A stretch of 64,000 bases of DNA, from assembly GCA_902525625.1 (NCBI GenBank), contig CABZHM010000002.1, positions 1 through 64,000 of the forward strand, written 5' to 3'. The translations under genes and the position numbers were made by a program. The notes beneath the pieces were generated by a model. That model had not been told where the DNA came from, searched no databases, and worked only from the letters and a program-made list of their open reading frames with translations. This DNA comes from an uncultured Pelagibacteraceae bacterium (GTDB lineage: Bacteria > Pseudomonadota > Alphaproteobacteria > Pelagibacterales > Pelagibacteraceae). This document shows positions 25,092 to 35,611 of this stretch, piece after piece (position 1 is the stretch's first letter; each line of letters begins with the position of its first letter).

Positions 25092-25559
25092 TTAAGAGTT
25101 AATTACACCTTTTGTTAAATAATTCAAATTTTTTTTTGATAATTTCTCTCTAAAAACTTCAAAATAATCAACAAATTCGTCTATATTTTTAAAATCCTCT
25201 AAAAATATTGATAATTTTTCAATTTTTTTTTCTCTATTTAAATCATCCCAAAAATGAATTTCACTCACCATTGAATGAAATAAATTTATATATACCTTCA
25301 TCTTTTTGTTAATTGACTGATCGCCATAACCAATTTCCCTTATACTTAATTCTAATTGCCGAAAGTTGAAATCATATATTTCTTGAAGAATCTCTTTATT
25401 TTCCTCATTTTTGAAATTTTTCAAAAAAAAAGCAAAATGTAATAAAAAAAGTGTTAATCTATCGGAAAAATTATCATTTCTATTTAATGATCTGTATAAA
25501 TCTTTATTTCTGGTGTAATTAATTAGATTATTATAAATACTAATATAATTTTTACGCAT
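25092..25559 (-). CDS. Ubiquinol-cytochrome c chaperone (CBP3-like)
   Basis: The track extends this frame to 25730 across the BamE-like gene, but the ATG at 25559 gives a 155-residue protein whose body fits the family: [55 protein letters not shown] and [19 protein letters not shown]3 proteins assist assembly of cytochrome b in the bc1 complex. It is encoded with rpmF and plsX. The start codon overlaps that of the divergent lipoprotein gene (shared bases CATG). Confidence 0.86.
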   Translation of the reverse strand: MRKNYISIYNNLINYTRNKDLYRSLNRNDNFSDRLTLFLLHFAFFLKNFKNEENKEILQEIYDFNFRQLELSIREIGYGDQSINKKMKVYINLFHSMVSEIHFWDDLNREKKIEKLSIFLEDFKNIDEFVDYFEVFREKLSKKNLNYLTKGVINS

Positions 25560-26043
25560 GAAAAATATATTATATCTATTTATCTTATCATTAATAGTCA
25601 CAAATTGCTCTTTCGATAAAGTTGTTAGACACCATGGTGTGTCTTTTCTTGAAAAAAAACAAAAAAATCTAATAATAAACAAGACAAATAAAAATGAAAT
25701 TATTGATGTATTAGGAAAACCTTCAACCAAAAGTAAATTTAATAATGATGTATGGATATATATTGAAAGAAAACAAACTCAATCTCAATTCAAAAATTTA
25801 GGTAAGATGAAAATTTACAAAAACGACGTACTAGTTCTTGAAATTGATAATTATGGATTGCTAAAGAAAAAAAACTTCTACAACATAAATGATATGAAAA
25901 AAATAGATATTGTTAAAAAAACAACAGAGGGAAATATTACAAAAAACTCCTTTATTTATGACTTTATGTCTAGCTTAAGACAAAAAATTAACGATCCTCT
26001 AGGCGTAAGAGCCAAGAAAAGAGAAGAAATTAACCAGCGATAA
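25558..26043 (+). CDS. BamE/SmpA-like outer-membrane lipoprotein
   Basis: The 161-residue protein begins [20 protein letters not shown], a lipoprotein signal with the lipobox ending at Cys17. The body has [31 protein letters not shown] and [19 protein letters not shown], the SmpA/OmlA domain that supports the BAM outer-membrane protein assembly complex. It is divergent from the bc1 chaperone gene. Its last 14 bases overlap the end of the convergent hppA gene. Confidence 0.88.
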   Translation: MKNILYLFILSLIVTNCSFDKVVRHHGVSFLEKKQKNLIINKTNKNEIIDVLGKPSTKSKFNNDVWIYIERKQTQSQFKNLGKMKIYKNDVLVLEIDNYGLLKKKNFYNINDMKKIDIVKKTTEGNITKNSFIYDFMSSLRQKINDPLGVRAKKREEINQR

Positions 26044-28135
26044 CTGCTAATAAGAGTAACGCAACTATATTTGTTATCTTAATCATGGGATTTACAGCTG
26101 GTCCTGCAGTATCTTTATAGGGGTCTCCTACGGTATCTCCGGTTACTGCAGCTTTGTGCGCTTCAGAACCTTTTCCACCATGATTACCATCTTCGATGTA
26201 TTTTTTTGCATTATCCCATGCACCACCACCAGCTGTCATTGAAACAGCAACAAATAAACCAGTAATTATCACTCCTAAGAGCATTGCTCCAACAGAGGCC
26301 AGAGCAGCCACTTGACCTCCAATCGCAAATATTGCGAAGTATAAGACGATTGGTGAAAGTACTGGAAGCAAAGATGGAATAATCATCTCTTTAATTGCAG
26401 CCACAGTTAGTAAATCAACTAATTTAGCATAGTCTGGTTTTTGTTTTCTTTTCATAATTCCAGGATATTTTTTGAATTGTCTTCTAACTTCAATAACAAC
26501 AGCTCCACCCGCTCTACCAACAGCTTGCATGCCCATTGAGCCAAATAAGTAAGGAAGCATTCCCCCTATTAATAAACCGACAACTATATAAGGATTAGAT
26601 AAATCAAATGTTACTACAATACCCTCTAAATTTGATCCGACCTCTTTAGAAAAATGTTTAATATCCTCTGTATAAGCTGCAAAAAGAACCAAAGCACCTA
26701 ACCCGGCTGAACCTATAGCATAACCTTTTGTTACAGCTTTAGTTGTATTTCCAACAGCATCTAAAGCATCTGTTGTTTTCCTCACTTTTTTTGGTAACTT
26801 AGACATTTCTGCAATACCACCTGCATTATCTGTAACAGGTCCATAAGCATCTAAAGCCACAACCATCCCAGCTAAAGCCAACATTGTTGTTACTGCTATA
26901 GCAATCCCATATAGCCCAGCGATGTGATTTGTGAGTAAAATACCTGCTACTATTATTAACGCCGGAATAGCAGTTGCCTCCAATGAGATAGCCAAACCTT
27001 GAATTACATTAGTGCCATGTCCAGTTGTTGACGAATTTGCAACACTTCTAACTGGTCTATAATTTGTTCCTGTATAATATTCAGTTACCCAGATTAATAA
27101 GCCCGTAATAATTAATCCAATTGTTCCACAATAATATAAACTCATACCAGTAAAAGATCTATTATTTAAATCATAGGAATTTTCTAAACCCAAAACAAAA
27201 TCAGTAACTGGATATAGAATTATTAATGAAGTTAGTGCAGAAACAACAAATCCTTTATATAAAGCTCCCATGACATTTTTACTTTTTCCAAGTTTTACAA
27301 AAAAAGTACCAATTATTGATGTTATAATACATGCTCCACCTATTGTTAGAGGATAAATCATCATAGATAAATCACCAGGGAAAAATATTGAGGATAAAAC
27401 CATTGTTGCAACAATTGTTACAGCATAAGTTTCAAATAAATCAGCAGCCATTCCTGCACAATCACCAACGTTATCACCAACATTGTCGGCTATTACAGCA
27501 GGATTCCTTGGATCATCTTCTGGTATTCCAGCCTCTACTTTACCAACTAGATCAGCTCCAACATCTGCACCTTTTGTAAAAATCCCTCCACCTAATCTTG
27601 CAAAAATAGATATTAATGAAGCACCAAAACCAAGTGCAACAAGAGCATTGACAATTTCTCTTTCTTCAACGTTAAATTTTAATAATAAATAGTAATAAAC
27701 AGCAATTGATAATAAGGCCAAACCAGCAACAAGCATACCTGTTACCGCACCAGATTTAAAAGCCACAGAAAGACCTTCAGCTAACCCTTTTCTTGATGCT
27801 TCTGCTGTTCTAACATTTGCTTGAACAGAAACTAACATTCCAACGTACCCAGCTATTCCAGATAATGTTGCGCCAATTAGATAACCTAATCCAACAAGTA
27901 TACTAAAAGCAAAACTTACAATGACCAATACTACAACGCCAACGATTGCAATTGTCTTATACTGTCTTGCAAGATAAGCCTTCGCACCAATTTGAATAGC
28001 AGATGCAATTTCTTGCATCTTTGAGTTTCCTGCACTTGAATTAAAAATACTTTTTCCTGTAAAATATCCATAAACAATTGACAATAATCCTGCTCCTATT
28101 GTGTATAAAAGAATAGTCTCTGTAGTTGAATTCAT
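26030..28135 (-). CDS. hppA: Proton-translocating membrane pyrophosphatase, K+-independent type
   Basis: The 701-residue polytopic protein has the family motifs [39 protein letters not shown] and [19 protein letters not shown], which hold the Mg- and PPi-binding Asp residues. [16 protein letters not shown] carries Lys where K+-dependent enzymes have Ala, so this is probably the K+-independent H+-pump. It couples pyrophosphate hydrolysis to proton export, saving ATP. It is transcribed alone, leftward; ORFs at 27388 and 27483 are antisense shadows. Confidence 0.97.
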   Translation of the reverse strand: MNSTTETILLYTIGAGLLSIVYGYFTGKSIFNSSAGNSKMQEIASAIQIGAKAYLARQYKTIAIVGVVVLVIVSFAFSILVGLGYLIGATLSGIAGYVGMLVSVQANVRTAEASRKGLAEGLSVAFKSGAVTGMLVAGLALLSIAVYYYLLLKFNVEEREIVNALVALGFGASLISIFARLGGGIFTKGADVGADLVGKVEAGIPEDDPRNPAVIADNVGDNVGDCAGMAADLFETYAVTIVATMVLSSIFFPGDLSMMIYPLTIGGACIITSIIGTFFVKLGKSKNVMGALYKGFVVSALTSLIILYPVTDFVLGLENSYDLNNRSFTGMSLYYCGTIGLIITGLLIWVTEYYTGTNYRPVRSVANSSTTGHGTNVIQGLAISLEATAIPALIIVAGILLTNHIAGLYGIAIAVTTMLALAGMVVALDAYGPVTDNAGGIAEMSKLPKKVRKTTDALDAVGNTTKAVTKGYAIGSAGLGALVLFAAYTEDIKHFSKEVGSNLEGIVVTFDLSNPYIVVGLLIGGMLPYLFGSMGMQAVGRAGGAVVIEVRRQFKKYPGIMKRKQKPDYAKLVDLLTVAAIKEMIIPSLLPVLSPIVLYFAIFAIGGQVAALASVGAMLLGVIITGLFVAVSMTAGGGAWDNAKKYIEDGNHGGKGSEAHKAAVTGDTVGDPYKDTAGPAVNPMIKITNIVALLLLAVIAG

Positions 28136-28216
28136 ATAAACCTAAATTAAGTTGTTACTAATTAATTATAAAAGGCGGACAATACAAAAAAGTCTATAAA
28201 AGGCAATAAATAACTT

Positions 28217-29176
28217 CTAAAATTTGTGTAAATAGCCCTCGTTTTTTATGTTAATTTTATTCCCTTTTTCATCAATAATTTGTGATTTTTGATTACCTGA
28301 ACAAATTTTTCCAATTTTTGAAATTTTTATCCCTAAAGATTTAAAAGTTCTTTCAACGATTCTAGCCTTTTTTTTAGATGCGGTAAATAATATTTGATAA
28401 TCATCTCCTCTCGATATGAAGTCAATTTTTTTTAGTTTTTTTAGTAAGATAATGTTTTTAAGTTTTTTCGATATTGGAATATCAATTAAGCTTATTTTGT
28501 AGGAAAGTTTCTGTTTATTAATCAATTTATCTAAATCAGCAAAAAGGCCATCAGAAATATCTATAGACGTATTTGCAAAATTAAGTAATTTTTTCGCCAA
28601 ATCTATATGCAATTCAGGAAGATAATATTTCATGATAAAATATTTACTCAAAGTTTTGTTTAATGAAATATCTTTTTTTAAAATCTTTAAACCTGCGTAA
28701 CTATCTCCCAAATTACCTGATACATAAATATTATCATTTATTTTCGCATTATTCCTAAATATTATATTATTAGAAAAACCAACAGAAATAATTGTAAAGC
28801 TTAATTTACTAGAAAAAACTGTATCCCCACCGGACAAATAAATCCCAAACTTTTTTTGTTCCTGTTTAAGTGAAAGGGAAATCTTTTTTAAATTTAATTT
28901 TGTGAATGTTTTTTTATTTCCCGAACCTGAAATAAAATAATATTTTGGTTTGACACCTTTACAAATTAAATCTGAGATAGATGATCTAATAATTTTTTTA
29001 ATAACTAAATTAGGTTCTTTGAAATCAAAAAAATGAGACTTATCTATATATGTATCTACAGAAATGACTAATCTTTTTGATCTATCAAAAAAAACGTCAT
29101 CATTTAAATCAAGTGAATTTTTATTACTAAAAGATAATTTAGAAAAGTATTTTTTAATTAGATCAAATTCATGCAT
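28217..29176 (-). CDS. thiL: Thiamine-monophosphate kinase
   Basis: The 319-residue protein has ThiL landmarks: LDLNDDVFFDRSKRLVISVD near residue 22, YLSGGDTVFS, YVSGNLGDSYAGLKIL, and TSIDISDGLFADL. It phosphorylates thiamine monophosphate to thiamine diphosphate with ATP. The usual DDxA motif near the N-terminus is somewhat altered (NDDVFF). It overlaps nusB by 8 bases; nusB-thiL is a common order. Confidence 0.92.
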   Translation of the reverse strand: MHEFDLIKKYFSKLSFSNKNSLDLNDDVFFDRSKRLVISVDTYIDKSHFFDFKEPNLVIKKIIRSSISDLICKGVKPKYYFISGSGNKKTFTKLNLKKISLSLKQEQKKFGIYLSGGDTVFSSKLSFTIISVGFSNNIIFRNNAKINDNIYVSGNLGDSYAGLKILKKDISLNKTLSKYFIMKYYLPELHIDLAKKLLNFANTSIDISDGLFADLDKLINKQKLSYKISLIDIPISKKLKNIILLKKLKKIDFISRGDDYQILFTASKKKARIVERTFKSLGIKISKIGKICSGNQKSQIIDEKGNKINIKNEGYLHKF

Positions 29177-29573
29177 TTGAATATCTTAATTTTTTAGCTA
29201 TACTGTCTAGCAAAGCATTTAGGTATTTTATTTGAGAATTATTTAAAAAAAAATTAGATGCATTAAGATATTCTTTAATGATTATCCTTATTGAGACATT
29301 CGGTTTATATAAAATTTCATATGTTGCTGATTTTAAAATAACTTGAAATATTTTATCTAATTTAAATAGATCAAAATCTACACCAAGGTTTTTGTCTAAC
29401 TCTTCTATGATAATATCATTTCGTTCAATTGTCCCAAGGACAATGTCTTTGATAAATTTTTTAAACCTATGTTTTGGAAATTCAATTTTGTCATTATTAT
29501 TATATAAAACGCTATATAATTTTTGAATAATTATAACTCTCGAATTATTTTTTTTACTGTACTTTAGTCTCAT
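29169..29573 (-). CDS. nusB: Transcription antitermination factor NusB
   Basis: The 134-residue helical protein is of NusB size, with VIIIQKLYSVLYNN near the N-terminus, LFKLDKIFQVILKSATYEIL in the middle, and IIIKEYLNASNFF and a final LDSIAKKL. The conserved start usually has an R-rich ARxxAxQ motif; here it reads SRVIIIQ, so the N-terminus is divergent. NusB with NusE binds boxA in rRNA leaders. It overlaps ribH by 4 bases. Confidence 0.85.
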   Translation of the reverse strand: MRLKYSKKNNSRVIIIQKLYSVLYNNNDKIEFPKHRFKKFIKDIVLGTIERNDIIIEELDKNLGVDFDLFKLDKIFQVILKSATYEILYKPNVSIRIIIKEYLNASNFFLNNSQIKYLNALLDSIAKKLRYSNA

Positions 29574-29959
29574 TTTTGAGATAACACTGAAACAATAGCT
29601 TTTGCTGCTTCAGCACCCTTTTTTTTTCTTTCTTTTGCTTGACTCATATTAAGACAAGTAAGAATTCCATTTCCTATTGGTTTTTTTGAATTTACCGCTA
29701 AATCCATAATGGCATTAGTTGAAGATTGTGAAATAAAATCAAAATGTGGAGTTTTGCCTTTGATGACACAGCCGAGAGCAATAAAACCATCAAATTTTTT
29801 TTGATATTTCGATATAGTAATTGGTATTTCAAAAACACCAGGAACTTTTATTATCTCTATTTCAAAAGTTTTTGGAAGATTTTTTTTTGCACTATCTAAT
29901 AAGCCTAAAGAAATTTTTTTGTAATAATCAGCTATAACAATTAATATTTTTCTTTTCAT
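29570..29959 (-). CDS. ribH: 6,7-dimethyl-8-ribityllumazine synthase
   Basis: The 129-residue protein has IKVPGVFEIPITISKYQKK and FDGFIALGCVIKGKTPHFDF, with a catalytic His in the latter, and ends with EAAKAIVSVL. Its length is short for RibH (about 150). It condenses ArP with DHBP, the product of the neighbouring ribBX gene. Its ATG shares a base with the ribBX stop. Confidence 0.94.
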   Translation of the reverse strand: MKRKILIVIADYYKKISLGLLDSAKKNLPKTFEIEIIKVPGVFEIPITISKYQKKFDGFIALGCVIKGKTPHFDFISQSSTNAIMDLAVNSKKPIGNGILTCLNMSQAKERKKKGAEAAKAIVSVLSQK

Positions 29960-31062
29960 TAAATTAATTCTTGTTTGGTAATTTTAATATTAAAACCCTC
30001 AAGTCCAACAACTTTTTTTGGAGTTTTTGTGATCAATATCATTTTGTTTATTTTTAAGTCTTTAATGATTTGTGCACCTATACCATAGTTTCTTATAAGG
30101 TTATCTTTTCCTTTTCTTTTTTCAAAATTTTTATTTTTAAAACTTTTTAATGTTTGTGTAACAGATTTTAAGTTAGTGTCTTTAATAAATATTAATACAC
30201 AATTAGTGTATTTTCTAAAATAATTAATAGTTTTATCAAATGAATTGGGTAGTTTTTGATTTATTAAATAATTGTAAACAACATTTGAGGAAATAACTCT
30301 AACTCTCGGAATAATGGATTTTTTTAGATTACCTTTGATGAGTGCAAAATGTTCAGACCCATCTAATGAATTTTCATATATTTTAATTTTATATTTTTGT
30401 TTTTTAATCTTAATTTCTGATGTTTTTTTGAGTTTTACTAATTTTTCTTTTTTTAAACGATAAGAAATAAGATCCTCAATTTTTCCAATCTTAAGTTTAT
30501 GTTTTTGTGCAAAATTTAAAAGCTTTTGACCCTTAGCCATAGTTCCGTCTTCATTCATTATTTCACAAATCACTGCTGAGTTATTTTTTCTGGCTAGTTT
30601 TGAGATATCAACTGAGGCCTCAGTGTGGCCAGCCCTGACAAGAACACCACCATCTTGAGCAATAATTGGAAATACATGTCCTGGTGATACAATGTCTTTT
30701 TTACTTACATTTTTTTTTGATGCGATCTTAATAGTTCTAGCCCTATCCTTAGCTGAAATGCCAGTTGTAATTCCCTTTTTCGCTTCAATTGAAATTGTAA
30801 ATGCTGTTTGATTTCTAGATTGATTTACCGGAGACATTAAAGATAGATTTAGTCTTTTAGCTTGAAGACTATCTAGTGCTAAACAGATTAAACCTCTTCC
30901 ATATTTAGCCATAAAATTAATGTTCCTAGCATTAGTATCAGAAGTTGACATGACCAAATCGCCTTCGTTTTCTCTTTTTTCATCGTCAACTAAAATGTAC
31001 ATGCCTCCTTTTCTTGCAACATTTATTATTGTTTCAATTGATGAATAATTATTTTTTTTCAT
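29959..31062 (-). CDS. ribB: 3,4-dihydroxy-2-butanone-4-phosphate synthase with degenerate GTP cyclohydrolase II-like domain (RibBX)
   Basis: The 367-residue protein is bimodular. Residues 1-205 are a complete DHBP synthase: LVDDEKRENEGDLVMS, FTISIEAKKGITTGISAKDR, and PGHVFPIIAQDGGVLVRAGH then TEASVD. The C-terminal part, about 215-367, resembles GTP cyclohydrolase II, but the zinc-binding Cys-rich segment (usually RVHSECLTGD) reads PRVRVISSNVVYNYL and has no Cys. This is the RibBX type known in proteobacteria, so real GCH II should be encoded elsewhere. It overlaps ribE by 14 bases. Confidence 0.92.
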   Translation of the reverse strand: MKKNNYSSIETIINVARKGGMYILVDDEKRENEGDLVMSTSDTNARNINFMAKYGRGLICLALDSLQAKRLNLSLMSPVNQSRNQTAFTISIEAKKGITTGISAKDRARTIKIASKKNVSKKDIVSPGHVFPIIAQDGGVLVRAGHTEASVDISKLARKNNSAVICEIMNEDGTMAKGQKLLNFAQKHKLKIGKIEDLISYRLKKEKLVKLKKTSEIKIKKQKYKIKIYENSLDGSEHFALIKGNLKKSIIPRVRVISSNVVYNYLINQKLPNSFDKTINYFRKYTNCVLIFIKDTNLKSVTQTLKSFKNKNFEKRKGKDNLIRNYGIGAQIIKDLKINKMILITKTPKKVVGLEGFNIKITKQELI

Positions 31063-31642
31063 AAAAATAATTCCTAACGTATTTTGAGAGAATATCTATC
31101 TCAACGTTAACTAAACTTCCTTTTTTAAGAGATGATAAATTTGTTAATTTATATGTGTGAGGAATAATCCAGATTTGAAAACCTTTATTTGTTACTTTTG
31201 AAATTGTTAGAGAAATACCATTTATACTAATTGAAGCTTTTTCAATAATATTTTTTCTCTCTTTTTTATTAATTTTAAAATCAAATAAGTAAGATTTATC
31301 AATTTTTTTTATACTTAATATTTTCCCAACAGTGTCAACATGACCCTGACAAATATGACCTGAAATTTTTTGACCATATTTAAGAGGAAGTTCTAGATTA
31401 ATTTTATCCTTTAATTTTATATAATTGAATTTAGAGCGATTTATCGTTTCATCTGAAAGATAGAACTCCATAATCTTATTTTTGATTGATATAAGAGTAA
31501 GACAAACTCCATCACAAGCTACAGAAACACCTATTTCCTTCATACTTAATTTTAAATCTGATTTTATAAATATGTTAATACCTTTAGGCCTTTTAAGTAT
31601 CTTAGTTATTAAACCTTTGTTGAATATAATTCCGTTAAACAT
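31049..31642 (-). CDS. ribE: Riboflavin synthase, alpha chain
   Basis: The 197-residue protein has two lumazine-binding repeats: MFNGIIFNKGLITKI with VSVACDGVCLTLISI, and GHICQGHVDTVGKILSI with ASISINGISLTISKV. It forms the trimeric synthase that dismutates two lumazines to riboflavin. Two genes on (ribH) is its substrate maker. One base separates it from ribD. Confidence 0.95.
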   Translation of the reverse strand: MFNGIIFNKGLITKILKRPKGINIFIKSDLKLSMKEIGVSVACDGVCLTLISIKNKIMEFYLSDETINRSKFNYIKLKDKINLELPLKYGQKISGHICQGHVDTVGKILSIKKIDKSYLFDFKINKKERKNIIEKASISINGISLTISKVTNKGFQIWIIPHTYKLTNLSSLKKGSLVNVEIDILSKYVRNYFYEKK

Positions 31643-31643
31643 C

Positions 31644-32747
31644 TTAATTTTTATAAATTGTTATCTTATCAGTGCCTAATTTAAAATTTGTTTTATATTT
31701 ATTATATTTTGTATCTAAAATACCAAAAGATGTAAAATTTACATATTTGTTTCCTTTTAATAAATTTTTTGAACTTTTAAACATATAAAATTCATTAAAC
31801 ATTTTTTTTTGAAGAAAGCTTTTTGTTAATTCATCACCACCCTCTACCAAAAGATTTTTAATTCCATTCATGTATAACTTTTTAAGAATTATCTTTAAAT
31901 CAAAATTCTTATGATTATGAGTAGATTGTTTTATTAAAATAGCTCCTTTTTTTGTTAAAAAATTGTTTTTAATTTTATTATTTGAATTGTGGAAAATAAT
32001 AGTGTTCTTATTTTTTATCGACTTAACAATATAACTTTTTAAATCAATTTTTAAATTTTTATCTAAAATAATTCTTTTTGGAGATAATTTCGTATACCCC
32101 TCTAGCCTACAATTAAGTTTTGGATTATCTATATTTAATGTCTTACTTGTAATTAAAATACCGTCACTTTTAAATCTTAAATAATGAGTTAATTTATCAG
32201 ATATTTCATTGGTAATTCTTTTTGTTGTGTCACTATAAATAATCTTATTTTTTGATAATGCTATTTTTCCAATTACATAAGGTAATTTTTTTTTTCTGTT
32301 AATGTAATATGAATTATATAAATTTAATGCTTCTTTTCTTAAAAGACCTTTTTTAACTTTAATATTACTATTTTCTAAAATCAAAGAACTTTTTCCTTTC
32401 ACCTTTAAGTCAATATCTTCAATTGGATAATAAACTTCACGAATTTGATTTTTTATTATATTCTTAGTACATGGAGGAGTTTTTCCATAATGATTGCATG
32501 GCTCTAAAGTAATATACATTTTAGAGTCTTTTGGATCTTCAAAACAATTTGAAATAGCATTATGTTCAGCATGAGGTCTGCCTCCATACCCAGTTTGACC
32601 TATAGAAATGATCTCTCCTTTTTTAACAATTACACATCCAACAGATGGATTATCACCAGTTAGACCTTTTCTAGCCCTTGCTAGATCTAAAGCAAGTTTC
32701 ATAAATTTCTTATCTTTTGGTGTAAAATTATCTTTTTTTGTAGACAT
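31644..32747 (-). CDS. ribD: Bifunctional riboflavin deaminase/reductase RibD
   Basis: The 367-residue protein has a deaminase domain (about 1-150) with zinc ligands in [11 protein letters not shown] and [17 protein letters not shown], and a reductase domain (about 155-367) with [38 protein letters not shown] and [14 protein letters not shown]. It carries out the second and third steps of riboflavin synthesis. Its 5' end overlaps nrdR by 20 bases. No FMN riboswitch is seen, since the gene is embedded in an operon. Confidence 0.96.
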   Translation of the reverse strand: MSTKKDNFTPKDKKFMKLALDLARARKGLTGDNPSVGCVIVKKGEIISIGQTGYGGRPHAEHNAISNCFEDPKDSKMYITLEPCNHYGKTPPCTKNIIKNQIREVYYPIEDIDLKVKGKSSLILENSNIKVKKGLLRKEALNLYNSYYINRKKKLPYVIGKIALSKNKIIYSDTTKRITNEISDKLTHYLRFKSDGILITSKTLNIDNPKLNCRLEGYTKLSPKRIILDKNLKIDLKSYIVKSIKNKNTIIFHNSNNKIKNNFLTKKGAILIKQSTHNHKNFDLKIILKKLYMNGIKNLLVEGGDELTKSFLQKKMFNEFYMFKSSKNLLKGNKYVNFTSFGILDTKYNKYKTNFKLGTDKITIYKN

Positions 32748-33186
32748 CTATCTTGTCCACAAATTGTATAAAATCTTTTTCTTCTCTGAAATTTCTATAA
32801 ACAGATGCAAATCTAACATATGCAACTGGGTCCAGTTCTTTTAGTCCCTCCATAACCATTGTTCCAATGGTGCTTGAGGATATTTCACTTTGGCCCATTT
32901 CCTCTAAAGATCTAGATATACGGCTTATAAATTTTTCGATTGTTTCAACATCAATTGGTCTTTTTTTTAAGGCAATAAAAATTGATTTAGCTAATTTATC
33001 TCTGTCAAATGCAGATTTTCTTCCATTCTTCTTTACAACCATGATTTCTCTAAATTGGACTCTTTCGAATGTTGTAAATCTAGCTCCACAAACGCAAAGC
33101 CTTCTTCTTCTAATAGCAGTTCCATCTTCAGTGGGACGAGAATCTACAACCGAAGTTTCACCCTTCTTGCATATGGAGCAAATCAT
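32728..33186 (-). CDS. nrdR: Transcriptional repressor NrdR with a CxC zinc knuckle
   Basis: The 152-residue protein has an N-terminal zinc ribbon, an ATP-cone ([20 protein letters not shown] then [19 protein letters not shown]), and a tail [20 protein letters not shown]. NrdR represses ribonucleotide reductase genes in response to ATP/dATP. The first pair is CSIC, but the second, normally CxxC as in RRRVCPDCGGRFTTFE, reads [15 protein letters not shown], one residue shorter. It overlaps glyA by 4 bases; glyA-nrdR-ribD is a common alphaproteobacterial order. Confidence 0.95.
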   Translation of the reverse strand: MICSICKKGETSVVDSRPTEDGTAIRRRRLCVCGARFTTFERVQFREIMVVKKNGRKSAFDRDKLAKSIFIALKKRPIDVETIEKFISRISRSLEEMGQSEISSSTIGTMVMEGLKELDPVAYVRFASVYRNFREEKDFIQFVDKIDVYKKR

Positions 33187-34496
33187 CTATTGAGATTTTT
33201 GTAAATTGGGAAATTAGAGCACAAGTCTATAACCTCGTTTCTAACTTCTTCCTCAATCTTACTATTGTCCTCAGGGTTTTTTGATAAACCTTCTATTACT
33301 TTTGTGATTAAATTACCAACTTTCTCAAATTCTTTTAAACCAAATCCTCTTGTTGTTGCCGCTTGAGAACCAAGCCTAATGCCTGATGTGATCATAGGTT
33401 TTTCTGTATCAAAAGGAATTCCGTTTTTGTTACATGTAATGTTTGCTCTACACAGGCTTTCAGAGGCTACGTTACCCTTTACATTGAATGGTCTTAGATC
33501 AACTAACATTAAATGAGTATCTGTGCCGCCAGAATAAATTTTAAATCCATTATTTTTTAAAGTTTCAGCTAACATCTTAGCATTAGCTAAAACGTTTTTT
33601 ATGTAAACTTGAAATTCTGGTTTAAGCGCTTCAAAAAACCCTGCTGCTTTTGCAGCAATTATGTGCATTAGTGGTCCACCTTGGTAGCCAGGAAACACTG
33701 CAGTATCAAATTTTTTTCCTAGATCAAGATCATTTGATAAAATTATACCGCCTCTTGCACTTCTGAAAACTTTGTGAGTTGTTGAAGTAACAACATGAGC
33801 ATAATCACATGGGTTTGGATATCCCTTACCTGCAACAAGACCAGAAAAATGAGCCATATCAACCATCAAGTATGCACCAACCTTATCTGCTATTTCACGA
33901 AATCTTTTAAAATCAATTACTCGTGAGTATGCACTTCCTCCAGCAATAATTAATTTAGGTTTATGTTCTAAAGCTAATCTCTCTACATTTTCATAATCTA
34001 TTAGCTCTGATTTTTTATCTACGTCATAACTTATTGCATTAAACCACTTACCAGACATTGAAATTTTTAAGCCGTGAGTAATATGACCTCCAGAATTTAA
34101 ACTCATACCCATAAATGTATCATTAGGTTTGAGAAGGGCTAAAAACACAGCTCCATTTGCTTGTGCACCAGAATGTGGTTGTACATTTGCATACTTACAA
34201 TTAAAAAGTTTTTTGATTCTTTCTAAAGCTAATTTTTCAGCTACATCTACATGCTCACATCCATTGTAATATCTCTTGCCCGGGTATCCCTCAGCATATT
34301 TATTTGTTAGCACTGAACCTTGTGCTTCTAAAACTGCCTGAGAAACAATATTTTCAGATGCTATAAGTTCAATATGATTTTGTTGTCTAACTAATTCATC
34401 ATTAATAGCTTTGAATAAATCTGGGTCAGATTGAGATAAACTTTTTTCAAAAAAATCTCGATAATCTGAATTTATATACTTAGTTTCACTTGACAT
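33183..34496 (-). CDS. glyA: Serine hydroxymethyltransferase
   Basis: The 437-residue PLP enzyme has [57 protein letters not shown] and the PLP-lysine segment [18 protein letters not shown] (the family more often has RGPRGG). It interconverts serine and glycine with THF one-carbon units. It may meet the one-carbon output of the sarcosine oxidase genes in this window. Upstream, 6 bases separate it from rpiB. Confidence 0.98.
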   Translation of the reverse strand: MSSETKYINSDYRDFFEKSLSQSDPDLFKAINDELVRQQNHIELIASENIVSQAVLEAQGSVLTNKYAEGYPGKRYYNGCEHVDVAEKLALERIKKLFNCKYANVQPHSGAQANGAVFLALLKPNDTFMGMSLNSGGHITHGLKISMSGKWFNAISYDVDKKSELIDYENVERLALEHKPKLIIAGGSAYSRVIDFKRFREIADKVGAYLMVDMAHFSGLVAGKGYPNPCDYAHVVTSTTHKVFRSARGGIILSNDLDLGKKFDTAVFPGYQGGPLMHIIAAKAAGFFEALKPEFQVYIKNVLANAKMLAETLKNNGFKIYSGGTDTHLMLVDLRPFNVKGNVASESLCRANITCNKNGIPFDTEKPMITSGIRLGSQAATTRGFGLKEFEKVGNLITKVIEGLSKNPEDNSKIEEEVRNEVIDLCSNFPIYKNLNR

Positions 34497-34502
34497 AATA
34501 AT

Positions 34503-34928
34503 CTATATTTTGTTTACCCTTTTTTTGTGTCTTCCGCCTTCAAAATTTGTATCAAAAAACACAGATATACATTTAAATGCTGTATCTTTTTTTGTCAATC
34601 TAGAACCTAATGTAATTATATTTGCATTGTTATGTAATCTGGATAATTTCGTGTTTTTTACTGAATAACACACTGCTGCTCTTATTTTCTTGTGTTTATT
34701 GGCTGCCATTGACATTCCAATGCCCGATCCACACACTAATATTCCCATATTCTTATGATTTTTACTTACTTTTTTACAAAGACTATGAGCATAATCAGGA
34801 TAATTTACAGAATTTTTTGAATCATATGTTCCAAGATCTTCAAAAATAAATTTTTTAGAAAATTTCTTTTTAATTTGTTCCTTCAGCTGATATCCGGCAT
34901 GATCTGAAGAAATAAATACTTTTTTCAA
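34503..34928 (-). CDS. rpiB: Ribose-5-phosphate isomerase B
   Basis: RpiB landmarks are FISSDHAGYQLKEQIKKKF, FEDLGTYDSKNSVNYPDYAH and MGILVCGSGIGMSMAANKHK. The track begins at a GTG at 34955, inside the upstream gene. A TTG at 34928 yields KKVFISSDHAG directly from the start, matching the usual N-terminus and avoiding the overlap, so I prefer it; 141 residues. Neither start has a clear ribosome site. The enzyme links ribose 5-phosphate and ribulose 5-phosphate; rpiB before glyA is a usual alphaproteobacterial order. Confidence 0.9.
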   Translation of the reverse strand: MKKVFISSDHAGYQLKEQIKKKFSKKFIFEDLGTYDSKNSVNYPDYAHSLCKKVSKNHKNMGILVCGSGIGMSMAANKHKKIRAAVCYSVKNTKLSRLHNNANIITLGSRLTKKDTAFKCISVFFDTNFEGGRHKKRVNKI

Positions 34929-34929
34929 A

Positions 34930-35520
34930 TTAATTAAATTTATAATCCAAAACACAAGCTACCAAGTGGATTCTATCTTCCTCTCCACCATTAAAGGCGT
35001 TATGATATTTTGTATTGTTAGTAATCCAAACAGAACCATCAGCTGGCATATGTTTAGCAACATTGTCTATAACCATTATAGAACCGGGATTTGTTATAAT
35101 TGGAATATGCAGTCTTGGTTCTGGGTCTCTATGCCAACTTAATGTTGATCTGGGCTCCTTTAATAAAACTCTAACTCTTCCAAGTTTGTATTTTGATGAA
35201 AGTACGTCAAAGACTTCTTTAAAATAAGTATTTTTATAATCATGAATAAATTCAGAATAAGCCACTTCATCTATCATTTCATCTCTTCTTGCCTCTTTTC
35301 CACTAGAGTCTGGTTTTGTCCAAAACACACCTCTTGCCTTGTTACCTTTTATAGAATCTGGATCTCCTGGAATTTGAGTTAATGATATTGCTCCGAAATT
35401 TGATACCCCATTAACACCTGTAAAACCCTTTATTGACAAAACTTGTTTGTAAGCCTCCTGAAGTTTGTTAATGTCAAACTTTAAATCCTGTTTTTGAAAG
35501 TCATTAAAATTTAAATTCAT
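34930..35520 (-). CDS. Aspartyl/asparaginyl hydroxylase-like 2OG-Fe(II) oxygenase
   Basis: The 196-residue protein has the double-stranded beta-helix pattern of the Asp/Asn hydroxylase family: SWHRDPEPRLHIPIITNPGS with the metal HxD, KYHNAFNGGEEDRIHLVACV with the distal His and a 2OG-binding Arg. Close relatives are often annotated as cupin-like aspartyl beta-hydroxylases of unknown substrate. It is a single-domain soluble protein with no signal peptide. It lies at the head of the leftward rpiB run, divergent from hemB. Confidence 0.83.
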   Translation of the reverse strand: MNLNFNDFQKQDLKFDINKLQEAYKQVLSIKGFTGVNGVSNFGAISLTQIPGDPDSIKGNKARGVFWTKPDSSGKEARRDEMIDEVAYSEFIHDYKNTYFKEVFDVLSSKYKLGRVRVLLKEPRSTLSWHRDPEPRLHIPIITNPGSIMVIDNVAKHMPADGSVWITNNTKYHNAFNGGEEDRIHLVACVLDYKFN

Positions 35521-35611
35521 TGTAGCTTATTGTCTCCTGATGTTGTTTAATATCTTTTTTAAGATATATTTGTATATAACATTTGTCGCACATTATAAAT
35601 ATAATTTAAGT

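Noticed and set aside
25560-25730. Extended start for the bc1 chaperone
   Set aside because: The extension covers the antisense of the lipoprotein signal and adds a non-family hydrophobic segment.
27388-27692. Two forward ORFs inside hppA
   Set aside because: They are antisense shadows of conserved pyrophosphatase motifs with no own family features.
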